From Flavobacterium anhuiense (GTDB lineage Bacteria; Bacteroidota; Bacteroidia; Flavobacteriales; Flavobacteriaceae), in NCBI RefSeq assembly GCF_900101855.1, contig NZ_FMVC01000002.1, positions 163,328-227,327 of the forward strand: a stretch of 64,000 nucleotides of DNA. Reading direction: 5' to 3'. The notes under the pieces are model-generated. The model was given only the letters and a program-made list of their open reading frames with translations, did no database searches and had not been told where the DNA came from. Below, one piece after another: positions 17,210 through 27,178 of the stretch. Every line of letters begins with the position of its first letter. The first letter of the stretch is position 1. The translations under genes were made by a program, and so were the position numbers.

Positions 17210-19189
17210 ATGTTAGAAGAAAAGAATGATAACCTGCATGAAGCAGACGGAAAAACTGGAATCGAAATAAATGATTCTGTAGCAAATGATGCAATTGAAA
17301 TCTCAGATTCTGAAAGTCTGACCGAAGATTTGGTCACAGAAACTGAAAATGAATTAGCTAATCAAGGAGATGGTCATCAAGAAGCATTAGATGTCATTAC
17401 CAATTCAAATGCTGCTGAAAGCGAAGACGAAACTTTGAAGGAACGTCATGACATTCCTATGCAAGATTATAACACGTTTTCGATGGATGCGCTCGTTGAT
17501 GAACTTAAAAAACTGGTGAATATAGACAAAGTAATGTCTGTAAAAGATCATATAGAAGAAATCAAAAAGGCTTTCCTGTTACAATATCACCATCTTATAG
17601 AAGAGAAAAAAGAAGAATTTTTAGCTTCTAATCCAGATCCTAACGAAGAATTTGAATATCATCTTCCTTTAAAATCAAAATTTGACGAATATTATAATGT
17701 TTTTAGAGAGAAAAGAAATGCTCATTTTAAACATTTACAGACCAATTTAAAAACCAATTTAGATAATCGTCTGGCTATTGTTGAAGAATTAAAGGAATTA
17801 ATTAATCCGCAGGAAAATATCAAAGACACTCTTAAACATTTTAATGAATTAAGAGAAAGATGGAAAAATGCAGGTCCTATTCCGAAAGACAAATACAACC
17901 ACGTTTGGAACAATTACCATTTTCACGTTGAGAACTTCTACGATTATCTTCATTTAGACCGCGAGGCTAGAGATTTAGATTTTAAACACAACTTAGAATT
18001 AAAACAAAAAATTATAGCTCGCGTTGAAGAATTGGTAAACGATGCTGACGTTAATAAATCATTCCGCGAATTACAGGATTTACACCGAATCTGGAAAGAA
18101 GAAATCGGACCAGTTTCTAAAGAACACCGTGATGCGATTTGGAATCAGTTTAGCGAGCTGACCAAAAAAATACACGACAAGAGAGAGCTTTTATTTGAAA
18201 GCCAAAGAGCAAATGAGCAAAAAAACCTTGAAGCTAAAAAAGAAATCATTGCTAAAATTGAAGCGCTCGGAAATGAAAAAGTAAATTCTCATTCGCAATG
18301 GCTTGTTCAAATTCAAAAAGTAGAAGATCTGAGAAATGAGTTTTTTGCAGCTGGAAAAGTGCCTTCTGAAGTAAATGAAGAAACTTGGGCCGCTTTTAAA
18401 ACTGCTGTTAGAAATTTCAACGCTTTCAAGAATTCGTTCTACAAGGACATTAAAAAAGACCAAAACGATAACTTAAATAAAAAACTGGCTCTAGTTGCAA
18501 AAGCAAAAGAATTACAGGAAAGCACCGATTTTCAAGCTACTACTCCTGTAATGAAACAAATCCAGGAAGAATGGAAACAAATTGGCCATGTCCCTAAAAA
18601 ATATTCAGATAAAATTTGGAAAGAATTCAAGGACGCCTGCAACCATTATTTCGACAAGTTAAAAGAACACAAATCTGAGGAAAATAGTGAAGAAGTTGCA
18701 GCCTTTGACAATAAAAAAGCCTATTTGGATGTATTGAGAGCTTTCCAATTGACTGGAGAACACAAAACAGACTTAGATGCTATAAAAGCGCACATCGAAA
18801 CTTGGAAGGGATTCGGAAAAGTTCCTTTTTCTAGAAGACACATCGAAGGAAAATTCAATAAAATCTTGGATGCTCTTTTTGAAAAACTGAGCTTAAGCAA
18901 AAAAGAATCTGAAATGATGCGTTTTGCAAACCGTCTTGATTCTCTGACTGACAGCAATGATACGCGCAAATTAGACAATGAAAAAATCTTTATCATGCGC
19001 AAAATTGAAGAAGTGCAAAATGAAATTTTTCAATTGGAAAATAACATTCAGTTCTTTACCAATACAAAAAATGCTAAAAAAGAGAATTCAATAGTTACAG
19101 AAGTACGTAAAAATATCGCTATTCACAAAGAAAGCCTTGAAGTTTGGAAGGATAAATTGAAACAATTAAGAAACTTGGGGCAAGAATAA
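17210..19189 (+). CDS. DUF349 domain protein, multi-repeat
   Basis: The 659-residue acidic, helical protein carries several DUF349 repeats, each a roughly 70-residue helical unit with a conserved W-K pattern: LRERWKNAGPIPKDKYNHVWNNY, LHRIWKEEIGPVSKEHRDAIWNQF, LRNEFFAAGKVPSEVNEETWAAF, IQEEWKQIGHVPKKYSDKIWKEF, and IETWKGFGKVPFSRRHIEGKF. The first 90 residues are acidic and look disordered; the C-terminus is coiled coil. No signal or membrane segment is present. The function is unknown. Confidence 0.88.
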   Translation: MLEEKNDNLHEADGKTGIEINDSVANDAIEISDSESLTEDLVTETENELANQGDGHQEALDVITNSNAAESEDETLKERHDIPMQDYNTFSMDALVDELKKLVNIDKVMSVKDHIEEIKKAFLLQYHHLIEEKKEEFLASNPDPNEEFEYHLPLKSKFDEYYNVFREKRNAHFKHLQTNLKTNLDNRLAIVEELKELINPQENIKDTLKHFNELRERWKNAGPIPKDKYNHVWNNYHFHVENFYDYLHLDREARDLDFKHNLELKQKIIARVEELVNDADVNKSFRELQDLHRIWKEEIGPVSKEHRDAIWNQFSELTKKIHDKRELLFESQRANEQKNLEAKKEIIAKIEALGNEKVNSHSQWLVQIQKVEDLRNEFFAAGKVPSEVNEETWAAFKTAVRNFNAFKNSFYKDIKKDQNDNLNKKLALVAKAKELQESTDFQATTPVMKQIQEEWKQIGHVPKKYSDKIWKEFKDACNHYFDKLKEHKSEENSEEVAAFDNKKAYLDVLRAFQLTGEHKTDLDAIKAHIETWKGFGKVPFSRRHIEGKFNKILDALFEKLSLSKKESEMMRFANRLDSLTDSNDTRKLDNEKIFIMRKIEEVQNEIFQLENNIQFFTNTKNAKKENSIVTEVRKNIAIHKESLEVWKDKLKQLRNLGQE

Positions 19190-19220
19190 ACACTTGAAGT
19201 TCCAACTTTTATAAATTCTA

Positions 19221-19270
19221 AATTCCAATTAACAACGCTTAATTGGAATTTGGAATTTTATTTTTTTTAT
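19221..19270 (+). terminator. Terminator after the DUF349 gene
   Basis: AATTCCAATTAA and TTAATTGGAATT make a perfect 12-pair stem with a six-base loop; a T-rich tract follows. Confidence 0.7.
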
Positions 19271-19299
19271 AATTTAAAAAGATGCAATAACAATCATTG

Positions 19300-19599
19300 T
19301 GTCTTTTTTTTTTTTACCCACAAAGTTCACATAGCGTTGTCTTACTATGATGATGCAAACTTTGACAAAGATTACAAATCCTAAGACAAACTTAAAAACT
19401 TTGCATTCTTTTCGTATCCCGATAGTTATCGGGATTGCGCACTTTGAGGTTAAAACTCACTCCAGCCTAAAAGCCAAAACTTAACAATCTCATTAAATTT
19501 CACAAAACTATTCTGCAAAATATTGATTATATTTGAGTTACCACTATTCATTAACATCAAACGAATAACATTTAATACTAATTTTTAAATAATAAGAAT
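19300..19599. other. Intergenic region with repeat words and a palindrome
   Basis: This gap has degenerate words of the CACAAAGTTCACATAG/AAACTTTGCATTC type and the CCCGATAGTTATCGGG palindrome (19416-19435). No coding signal is seen. Confidence 0.5.
19416..19435. repeat. Dispersed palindrome, second copy
   Basis: ATCCCGATAGTTATCGGGAT is the second member of the palindrome found at 71-88, with one central base changed. Confidence 0.75.
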
Positions 19600-20019
19600 A
19601 TGAAATTTACAAGAAAAGCACACGCCAACTGGAAAGGAACTGGTATGGAAGGAAAAGGAACAATTAGTACGCAAAGTACAACTTTAGATAACGCACAACT
19701 GTCTTTTAAAACAAGATTTGCAGATGGTGTTGGAACAAATCCAGAAGAATTAGTAGCTGCAGCTCATTCTGGCTGTTTTACGATGCAATTAAGCTTTTTA
19801 CTTAACGAAGCTGGCTTTACAGCTGACGATTTAACTACAGAAGCTACAGTAACTTTTGAAGACGGAACAATCACTTTAATTCATTTGGATTTAAAAGGCA
19901 AAGTTCCTTCCATTTCTGCTGAGCAGTTTGCTTCAACAGCAGCTAAAGCAAAAGAAATTTGTCCGATTTCAAAATTGCTAAATACAACTATCACTTTATC
20001 TGCTGAATTAATCAGCTAA
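19600..20019 (+). CDS. OsmC family peroxiredoxin
   Basis: OsmC/Ohr proteins reduce organic hydroperoxides with a pair of cysteines. Both are visible in this 139-residue protein: C59 in AAHSGCFTMQL and C121 in KEICPISKLL. The N-terminal strands (RKAHANWKGTGMEGKGTIST) fit the OsmC subgroup rather than Ohr. It stands alone and is convergent with the next gene, sharing a terminator with it. Confidence 0.93.
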   Translation: MKFTRKAHANWKGTGMEGKGTISTQSTTLDNAQLSFKTRFADGVGTNPEELVAAAHSGCFTMQLSFLLNEAGFTADDLTTEATVTFEDGTITLIHLDLKGKVPSISAEQFASTAAKAKEICPISKLLNTTITLSAELIS

Positions 20020-20025
20020 AGGCAT

Positions 20026-20059
20026 AAAAAAACATCCGCCTCGGCGGATGTTTTTTTTT
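20026..20059. terminator. Bidirectional terminator between osmC-like and TPR genes
   Basis: ACATCCGCC and GGCGGATGT form a perfect stem with a two-base centre, flanked by A7 on one side and T8-9 on the other, so it can stop transcription from both convergent genes. Confidence 0.92.
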
Positions 20060-20077
20060 ATTTTCAAAAGCTAATAA

Positions 20078-21346
20078 TTACATTTTTGCTTTTAAAGCTT
20101 TAGCTTCTGCAGTCATTTCAAGAGCGTTGTAAACTCCTAATAATGTTTTAGAAACATCTTCGTTTTTAGGATCTAATTCGTTCGCTTTTTTAAGGTATGG
20201 AATAACTCCTTTGAAAACAGCTTCTCTTTGCGCTTTTAACACATCGTAACGTTTCATGTCTTTAGCAGAAGTTCCCAATTTGTTCATCTCGTCAATGATT
20301 GGTTTTTCAGCTTCTAATTTTAAAGCAGCAAGATTTAAATAAGCATTTGTGTAATCAGGATTGATTTCAATTGCTTTTAAATAATATTTCTCAGCATCAG
20401 CATTGTTCTTAGCTCCAGCACTGATTACTCCTAAATTGAACACCAAATCAGCATTGTTAGGATCTTTTTGCAAAGCTTCACCAACTAATTTTTTGTACAT
20501 ATCGAAGTCCTTAGTCTCTAAGTATAAATTAGCTTCAGTTAAAATTAAAGAAGAATCCTCTGGGTTTGCTTTTCTAGCGTCAGCGATTGCTTTTTTAGCA
20601 TCTTCTGTACGTCCTTTTTGAACTAAAATTAACGCCAAATTTTTGTAGATTTCACCTCTTTTAGAAGGAATAGCCTCAGTTTTAGGTTTTTCGTGAGTTC
20701 CTAATTTAATAGCTAAATCTCTATCTTTAGCGTTAGCAAAGTTATCTTCATTACCGTTAGCTTTGTTTACAGCCAAGTATAAAGTTCCTTTTCCAGAAAA
20801 GTTTAATTTTTTCAACTCTTCATACATTGGCAAAGCAAGATCAAAATCTTGTGAGTTTACAGCCGTTGAAGCGGCATAATACAAGTTAATCGTATCTTTT
20901 TTGTCTAATTCATATGCCTGGTACAATTTCTTTGCACCGTCAACATGTTTGTTTGCTTGTGTATCAGCAATTGCAGAATTAATCAACAATCCTTTAATAT
21001 TAGTGATTGATGCTGCTGCTTGAGTAGAATATTTCTGTTTTCCAGAAGCTTTTTCAACATCAATTAATTTTTTGTAGCTGTCTGCTGCTGCTAATAAGTT
21101 TTTACCTTCTTCAACTTTTTTGTTTGCAAGGTCAAGAAAAGCATTTCCTTGTACGAAATAATATTGTGCTTGTTCTGTATCTTTAGCGTTTGCAATTAAG
21201 CTTTCAGCATCTTTCAATTGTGCAAGAGCACCTTGTGCATCTCCGCCTTTTAAAGCTTTTTCAGCATTCTTAATTTGATCTTTTTGAGCAAACGTAGCTA
21301 CAGAGATCAGTAATGCTGATGCAAGTATTACATATTTACTTTTCAT
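20078..21346 (-). CDS. Secreted TPR protein
   Basis: The 422-residue protein has a signal peptide (MKSKYVILASALLISVATFA before QKDQ) and TPR units, such as GTLYLAVNKANGNEDNF, AEKYYLKAIEINPDYTNAYLNLAAL and IPYLKKANELDPKNEDVSKTLLGVYNAL. It is probably periplasmic. It starts 37 bases after gyrA on the same strand and is likely co-transcribed with it. Its role is unknown. Confidence 0.88.
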   Translation of the reverse strand: MKSKYVILASALLISVATFAQKDQIKNAEKALKGGDAQGALAQLKDAESLIANAKDTEQAQYYFVQGNAFLDLANKKVEEGKNLLAAADSYKKLIDVEKASGKQKYSTQAAASITNIKGLLINSAIADTQANKHVDGAKKLYQAYELDKKDTINLYYAASTAVNSQDFDLALPMYEELKKLNFSGKGTLYLAVNKANGNEDNFANAKDRDLAIKLGTHEKPKTEAIPSKRGEIYKNLALILVQKGRTEDAKKAIADARKANPEDSSLILTEANLYLETKDFDMYKKLVGEALQKDPNNADLVFNLGVISAGAKNNADAEKYYLKAIEINPDYTNAYLNLAALKLEAEKPIIDEMNKLGTSAKDMKRYDVLKAQREAVFKGVIPYLKKANELDPKNEDVSKTLLGVYNALEMTAEAKALKAKM

Positions 21347-21383
21347 AATGATATTTGTTTGTATTTAATTTTTTGTTTTTTAC

Positions 21384-24026
21384 TTATTCTTCAGACTCTT
21401 CGTCTTCTGCTTCTGAATCGTCTTCATCTTCCACCTCTTCATCATCAGAGTCATCATCATCTTCTGCAGTTCCGTCATCTTCAAGAACTTCCATATCTGG
21501 CTTCACTCTTTCGATTGCAGTGATTACATTTCCGTCTTCATCTACTTCAACTTCTTCAGCATCGTCTTTCATCACAGTTGTAACGGCAGCAATAGAGTCT
21601 TTACCTTTAAGGTTAATTAATCTAACACCTTGAGTAGCACGTCCCATAACACGTAAATCCTCGATTGCCATTCTGATCGTTAACCCAGACTTATTGATAA
21701 TCATTAAATCGTCTGCGTCTGTAACCGCGTTGATAGAAATTAGTTTACCCGTTTTTTCCGTGATATTAAGCGTTTTAACCCCTTTACCTCCACGGTTGGT
21801 AATTCTGTACACATCTTCTCCATCGTCGTCAACCAATTTAGTACGTTTTCCGTATCCATTTTCAGTTACGACTAAGATTTGAGATGTCGAAATATCATTT
21901 TTATCAACCGTAACCATTCCGATTACTTCATCAGTTTCGTCTTTTAAAGTAATTCCACGAACTCCAGAAGCTGTTCTTCCCATTGGACGTGTTTTAGTTT
22001 CCTCAAAACGAACCAATTTACCAGATTTAACTGCTAAGATAATTTGGCTTTCACCGTTTGTCAACTGAGCTCCAATTAACTCATCTCCTTCTTTAATTGT
22101 AATTGCAGCAACTCCATTCGCTCTTGGTTTAGAATATTTCTCTAGAGAAGTTTTCTTCACCTGTCCTTGTTTTGTTACCATTACAAGATTATGCGTATTA
22201 ATATAATCTTTATCTTTTAAGTCTTGCGTACAAATGAAAGCTTTTACTTTATCATCACTTTCAATATTTACCAGGTTCTGAATTGCTCTACCTTTTGCTG
22301 TTTTGCTTCCTTCTGGAATTTCATAAACACGCATCCAGAAACATTTTCCTTTTTGCGTAAAGAACATCATATACTGATGGTTTGTCGCCACAAACATGTG
22401 CTCTAAGAAATCTTGATCTCTTGTTCCAGCGCTCTTCTGTCCAACTCCACCTCTATTTTGTGTTTTGTACTCAGATAAGTTGGTACGCTTGATGTAACCT
22501 GCATGCGAAATAGTAATCACTACATTTTCGTCAGCAATTAAATCTTCAATACTTACATCACCTCCAGAATACTCGATTTGAGAACGACGATCATCACCGT
22601 ATTTATCGCGAATTTCTGTAAGTTCTTCTTTAATCAAGTCAATTCTTAAATTAACATCTGCTAATAAAGCTTTTAAATGCTCGATTAACTTCATTAATTC
22701 GTCAAACTCAGCTCTTAACTTATCTTGTTCCAGACCTGTTAACTGACGCAAACGCATCTCAACAATTGCACGAGCCTGAATATCTGACAATTTAAATCTT
22801 TCGATTAATTTTTCTCTTGCTTCGTCTGTGTTTTTAGAACCTCTAATTAACGCAATTACTTCGTCGATATTGTCAGAAGCAATGATTAATCCTTCTAAAA
22901 TATGCGCTCTTTCTTCTGCTTTGCGCAATTCGAACTGTGTTCTTCTCACCACTACATCATGACGGTGCTCAATAAAGTAGTGAATCATATCTTTCAGATT
23001 CAGCAATTGAGGGCGTCCTTTTACTAATGCAATATTATTTACACTAAAAGAAGACTGTAACTGAGTGTATTTGTATAAAGTATTTAAAACTACGTTTGGC
23101 GTAGCATCACGTTTTAAGATATATACGATACGCATACCACTTCTATCCGACTCGTCACGGATATTGGCAATACCTTCGATTTTTTTCTCGTTAACTAAAT
23201 CAGCCGTACGTTTGATCATTTCGGCTTTATTAACTTGGTATGGAATTTCAGTTACAATGATGCATTCTCTTCCATCAACCTCTTCAAAACCAACTTTAGC
23301 ACGCATTACAATACGTCCTCTACCCGTTTTAAAAGCTTCGCGAACACCTTCGTATCCGTAAATTATACCTCCAGTTGGGAAATCTGGAGCTTTAATATGA
23401 GTCATTAACTCATCAACTTCAATATCATTATTATCAAGATACGCCAAAGTACCATTGATAACTTCAGTTAAATTGTGTGGCGGCATATTAGTCGCCATAC
23501 CAACTGCAATACCTGTTGCTCCGTTTACTAATAAAGTAGGAACTCTGGTTGGCATTACTTTTGGCTCATATATTGTATCGTCAAAGTTCAATTGAAAATC
23601 AACTGTTTCTTTTTCGATATCGGCCATAATCTCTTCAGAAATTTTACGCATTCTGGCCTCAGTATAACGCATTGCTGCAGGACTGTCTCCATCGACAGAA
23701 CCAAAGTTACCCTGTCCGTCAACTAATAAATAACGCATACTCCATTCCTGCGCCATACGCACCATTGCATCGTAAACAGAGGTATCACCGTGTGGGTGAT
23801 ACTTACCCAGAACCTCCCCTACAATTCTCGCAGACTTTTTGTGGGCAGATCTTGATGTTACACCTAAATCATACATTCCGTAAAGAACTCTTCGATGCAC
23901 TGGTTTCAAGCCATCTCTAACATCAGGAAGTGCTCTCGATACAATTACTGACATCGAATAATCAATGTAAGCTGACTTCATTTCATCCTCTATGTTAATA
24001 GGAATTAACTTTTCTCCTTCAGACAT
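21384..24026 (-). CDS. gyrA: DNA gyrase subunit A
   Basis: GyrA carries the DNA-cleaving Tyr of gyrase and wraps DNA with its C-terminal propeller. Y121 ([10 protein letters not shown]) is the catalytic residue. In the quinolone region [12 protein letters not shown]82 and D86 align with E. coli S83 and D87; Thr at this place is, to my knowledge, the wild-type state in Flavobacterium. The GyrA-box ([12 protein letters not shown]) and propeller blades follow. The last 60 residues are almost purely Asp/Glu/Ser, an acidic tail. At 880 residues it is full length. Confidence 0.97.
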   Translation of the reverse strand: MSEGEKLIPINIEDEMKSAYIDYSMSVIVSRALPDVRDGLKPVHRRVLYGMYDLGVTSRSAHKKSARIVGEVLGKYHPHGDTSVYDAMVRMAQEWSMRYLLVDGQGNFGSVDGDSPAAMRYTEARMRKISEEIMADIEKETVDFQLNFDDTIYEPKVMPTRVPTLLVNGATGIAVGMATNMPPHNLTEVINGTLAYLDNNDIEVDELMTHIKAPDFPTGGIIYGYEGVREAFKTGRGRIVMRAKVGFEEVDGRECIIVTEIPYQVNKAEMIKRTADLVNEKKIEGIANIRDESDRSGMRIVYILKRDATPNVVLNTLYKYTQLQSSFSVNNIALVKGRPQLLNLKDMIHYFIEHRHDVVVRRTQFELRKAEERAHILEGLIIASDNIDEVIALIRGSKNTDEAREKLIERFKLSDIQARAIVEMRLRQLTGLEQDKLRAEFDELMKLIEHLKALLADVNLRIDLIKEELTEIRDKYGDDRRSQIEYSGGDVSIEDLIADENVVITISHAGYIKRTNLSEYKTQNRGGVGQKSAGTRDQDFLEHMFVATNHQYMMFFTQKGKCFWMRVYEIPEGSKTAKGRAIQNLVNIESDDKVKAFICTQDLKDKDYINTHNLVMVTKQGQVKKTSLEKYSKPRANGVAAITIKEGDELIGAQLTNGESQIILAVKSGKLVRFEETKTRPMGRTASGVRGITLKDETDEVIGMVTVDKNDISTSQILVVTENGYGKRTKLVDDDGEDVYRITNRGGKGVKTLNITEKTGKLISINAVTDADDLMIINKSGLTIRMAIEDLRVMGRATQGVRLINLKGKDSIAAVTTVMKDDAEEVEVDEDGNVITAIERVKPDMEVLEDDGTAEDDDDSDDEEVEDEDDSEAEDEESEE

Positions 24027-24235
24027 AAGTTGTTATATTAAATAATTATATTAGTTTTCAAAGCGTGCCAAGATACGTTTTTTTGAAATTTTTTCAGCTA
24101 TTTCCTTACACTTATTTCAATGATTTATTAACAACTTTATTTTGCCTTTTAGTTAATAAATTAAACGTTTTTTAACGCTTTTATTGCCTTTTTTTTCGTC
24201 TATTAGCTGACAGGAGATGTCGATGGGTACGGTTT

Positions 24236-24266
24236 TTGTTTTTAAAACTGTAATTCACTAAATTTA
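24236..24266 (+). promoter_or_regulatory. Promoter for clpC
   Basis: TTG (24236-24238, within TTTTTG) is followed after 20 bases by TAAATTTA, close to the TAnnTTTG consensus, 18 bases before the ATG. Spacing is near ideal. No CtsR or HrcA-type operator was recognised. Confidence 0.48.
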
Positions 24267-24284
24267 CAATACCAATTATATATT

Positions 24285-26831
24285 ATGGATGATAATTTTT
24301 CACCAAGAGTAAAAGATGTAATTACGTACAGTAAAGAAGAGGCTCTACGTCTAGGGCACGACTTTATTGGTACAGAACATCTTATGCTAGGTATTTTGAG
24401 AGATGGTAACGGAAAAGCTATTCATATACTTAATAACCTAGCTGTCGATTTAGATCATTTACGCAGAAAAGTAGAAATACTAAGCCCTGCCAACCTGAGC
24501 GTTGAAGTAAATGCAGAAAAGAAAAACCTTCATCTTACCCGACAGGCCGAAAGAGCCCTGAAGACCACTTTTCTAGAAGCAAAAGTATTTCAAAGTTCAT
24601 CAATTAGCACGGCACATTTGCTGTTATGTATCTTGAGAAACGAAAACGATCCAACAACCAAGCTGCTTAATAAACTAAAAATAGATTATGATGTGGCTAA
24701 AGAACAGTACTTAAATATGACTCCAAACGAAGAAGAATTCTTAGAAAACTTGCCAAGAAACGAATCGTACAATGACGATTCAGGACAAGATGACAGTCTA
24801 AAAGAAAGCAGCTTTAACAATCCCGCCAATAAGTCAAACAAAAAATCTAAAACTCCAGTTTTAGATAATTTTGGGAGAGATTTAACAGAAATGGCAGAAG
24901 AGGGAAAATTAGACCCTGTTGTAGGACGAGAAAAAGAAATTGAGCGTGTATCACAAATTTTAAGCCGTAGAAAAAAGAACAATCCGCTTCTTATTGGAGA
25001 GCCGGGAGTTGGTAAATCTGCTATTGCAGAAGGACTTGCTTTGCGTATCATCCAAAAGAAAGTATCGCGTATTCTTTTCCATAAACGTGTTGTTACTTTA
25101 GATCTTGCAAGTTTAGTTGCCGGAACAAAATACAGAGGACAATTTGAAGAAAGAATGAAAGCCGTAATGAACGAGCTTGAGAAAAACGATGATATTATTC
25201 TTTTTATAGACGAGATCCATACTATTGTAGGGGCTGGTGGAGCAACAGGTTCGCTTGACGCTTCAAACATGTTCAAACCTGCATTAGCTAGAGGTGAAAT
25301 CCAATGTATTGGTGCTACCACTCTTGACGAGTACAGACAATACATTGAGAAAGATGGCGCTTTAGAAAGACGTTTCCAAAAAGTAATCGTTGAACCAACT
25401 TCTGTTGAAGAAACAATCGCTATTTTGAATAACGTAAAAGATAAATACGAAGATCACCACAATGTGACTTATACTCCAGAAGCTATTGAGGCTTGCGTTA
25501 AGTTAACAAACAGATATATGTCTGAGCGTTTCTTACCAGACAAAGCCATCGATGCCATGGACGAAGCTGGTTCACGCGTGCATATTACCAACATTGATGT
25601 TCCGAAACAAATTTTGGATCTAGAACGTCAATTGGAAGAAGTTCGCGAAATGAAAAATATGGTTGTTAAAAAACAAAAATATGAAGAAGCAGCCAAACTT
25701 CGTGATGATGAAAAACGTATCGAAAAAGATCTTGCGTTAGCACAAGAACAATGGGAAGAAGATTCTAAAAACAACAGAATCGAAGTTACAGAAGACAATG
25801 TAGCTGATGTTGTTTCTATGATGACTGGAATTCCTGTAAACAGAATTGCGCAAACAGAAAGCAACAAATTGGCTCAATTGCCAGAATTGATTCAGAATAA
25901 AGTAATTGGTCAAAACGAAGCCGTTCTTAAAATCGCTCGTTCTATCCAACGTAACAGAGCCGGACTTAAAGATCCTAATAAACCAATTGGTTCATTCATT
26001 TTCTTAGGTCAGACTGGTGTTGGTAAAACGCAATTGGCCAAAGTATTAGCTAAAGAATTATTCGATTCAGAAGATGCTTTAGTTCGTATCGATATGAGTG
26101 AATACATGGAGAAATTTGCGATTTCTCGTTTAGTTGGAGCGCCTCCAGGATACGTCGGGTACGAAGAAGGCGGTCAATTGACTGAGAAAGTTCGTAGAAA
26201 ACCATACTGTGTCGTTCTTTTAGACGAGATCGAAAAAGCGCACCCAGATGTATTCAACATGATGCTTCAAGTTTTAGATGACGGATATTTGACAGATAGT
26301 TTAGGTCGTAAAATTGACTTCAAAAATACTATCATTATCATGACCTCTAACGTTGGTGCACGCCAATTGAAAGATTTCGGACAAGGTGTTGGATTCGGAA
26401 CTGCTGCAAGAACAGCTCAGGCTGATGAAAACTCAAAAAGCATTATCGAAAATGCATTGAAAAAAACTTTTGCTCCTGAGTTCTTAAACAGAATTGATGA
26501 CGTAATTGTATTCAACGCACTAGAAAAAGCTGATATCGATTTGATTATCGAAATCGAATTGAAAAAACTATATTCTCGTATTGCAGAGTTAGGCTACAAA
26601 TTAAGCTTAACAGACAAAGCAAAAGCGTTTATTGCCGAAAAAGGTTTTGACAAACAGTTTGGAGCTAGACCGCTGAAAAGAGCAATTCAGAAATATGTTG
26701 AAGATTTGTTAGCAGAAGAAATCATCACTTCAAAAATACATTCTGGTGATGAAATCTGGATGGATCTAAAAGATGATTCACAAGAATTATCAGTTGAAAT
26801 CCATAAAGCTGAAGAGCCGACGAATCAATAA
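24285..26831 (+). CDS. clpC: ATP-dependent Clp protease ATP-binding subunit ClpC
   Basis: ClpC unfolds substrates for the ClpP protease. The 848-residue protein has the double Clp_N repeat (about 1-140), a linker, AAA+ domain 1 with GEPGVGKS (238-245), a middle region with a UVR motif (KYEEAAKLRDDEKRIEKDL) that marks ClpC, and AAA+ domain 2 with GQTGVGKT (575-582) and VVLLDEIEKAHPD. The C-terminal domain is intact. It is divergent from gyrA and ends at its own terminator. No mcsA/mcsB partners are present. Confidence 0.95.
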   Translation: MDDNFSPRVKDVITYSKEEALRLGHDFIGTEHLMLGILRDGNGKAIHILNNLAVDLDHLRRKVEILSPANLSVEVNAEKKNLHLTRQAERALKTTFLEAKVFQSSSISTAHLLLCILRNENDPTTKLLNKLKIDYDVAKEQYLNMTPNEEEFLENLPRNESYNDDSGQDDSLKESSFNNPANKSNKKSKTPVLDNFGRDLTEMAEEGKLDPVVGREKEIERVSQILSRRKKNNPLLIGEPGVGKSAIAEGLALRIIQKKVSRILFHKRVVTLDLASLVAGTKYRGQFEERMKAVMNELEKNDDIILFIDEIHTIVGAGGATGSLDASNMFKPALARGEIQCIGATTLDEYRQYIEKDGALERRFQKVIVEPTSVEETIAILNNVKDKYEDHHNVTYTPEAIEACVKLTNRYMSERFLPDKAIDAMDEAGSRVHITNIDVPKQILDLERQLEEVREMKNMVVKKQKYEEAAKLRDDEKRIEKDLALAQEQWEEDSKNNRIEVTEDNVADVVSMMTGIPVNRIAQTESNKLAQLPELIQNKVIGQNEAVLKIARSIQRNRAGLKDPNKPIGSFIFLGQTGVGKTQLAKVLAKELFDSEDALVRIDMSEYMEKFAISRLVGAPPGYVGYEEGGQLTEKVRRKPYCVVLLDEIEKAHPDVFNMMLQVLDDGYLTDSLGRKIDFKNTIIIMTSNVGARQLKDFGQGVGFGTAARTAQADENSKSIIENALKKTFAPEFLNRIDDVIVFNALEKADIDLIIEIELKKLYSRIAELGYKLSLTDKAKAFIAEKGFDKQFGARPLKRAIQKYVEDLLAEEIITSKIHSGDEIWMDLKDDSQELSVEIHKAEEPTNQ

Positions 26832-26860
26832 ATTAGTCAAAATTTATAACAGAAATAACT

Positions 26861-26899
26861 TACCCGTTACGTTTTCATAACATAACGGGTATTTTTTTT
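26861..26899 (+). terminator. Terminator after clpC
   Basis: TACCCGTTA pairs perfectly with TAACGGGTA (13-base loop) before a run of eight T. Confidence 0.85.
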
Positions 26900-26994
26900 A
26901 TTAAAAATCACTATCTTTAGTAAAAGCAAATAGCTATTTTTGAATTTAAATTCTATAACAAAACCTGTTTGGGAGTCAAATCAAAAAAACATTT

Positions 26995-27136
26995 AAACAC
27001 ATAGAAACATAGATTTTTATTTTACTAAAGAAAGGAAAATCAAAAGAAACTAGTTTCTAACACATAGCAAACTATGTTAATTTATGCAAGTGAAACGCCT
27101 TTTATGCAGTTTCAAATACTATGTTTCTATGTGTTT
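26995..27136. repeat. Palindromic intergenic element, copy 2
   Basis: The second copy of the element at 8347-8481: AAACACATAGAAACATAG at the left end, CTATGTTTCTATGTG at the right end, inner GAAACTAGTTTCT, CACATAGC and GTGAAACGCCTTTT. It fills most of the 347-base gap between clpC and the rimK fusion gene. Confidence 0.8.
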
Positions 27137-27178
27137 GAAATAATTACAACCAACAGATCATAAAACTAAATAAAACTT

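Noticed and set aside
21355..21633. Ser-rich open frame opposite the end of gyrA
   Set aside because: It is the complement of the acidic Asp/Glu tail of GyrA.
24686..25345. 219-codon frame opposite clpC
   Set aside because: It is antisense to the ClpC linker and the first part of AAA+ domain 1, and its composition is that of a shadow.
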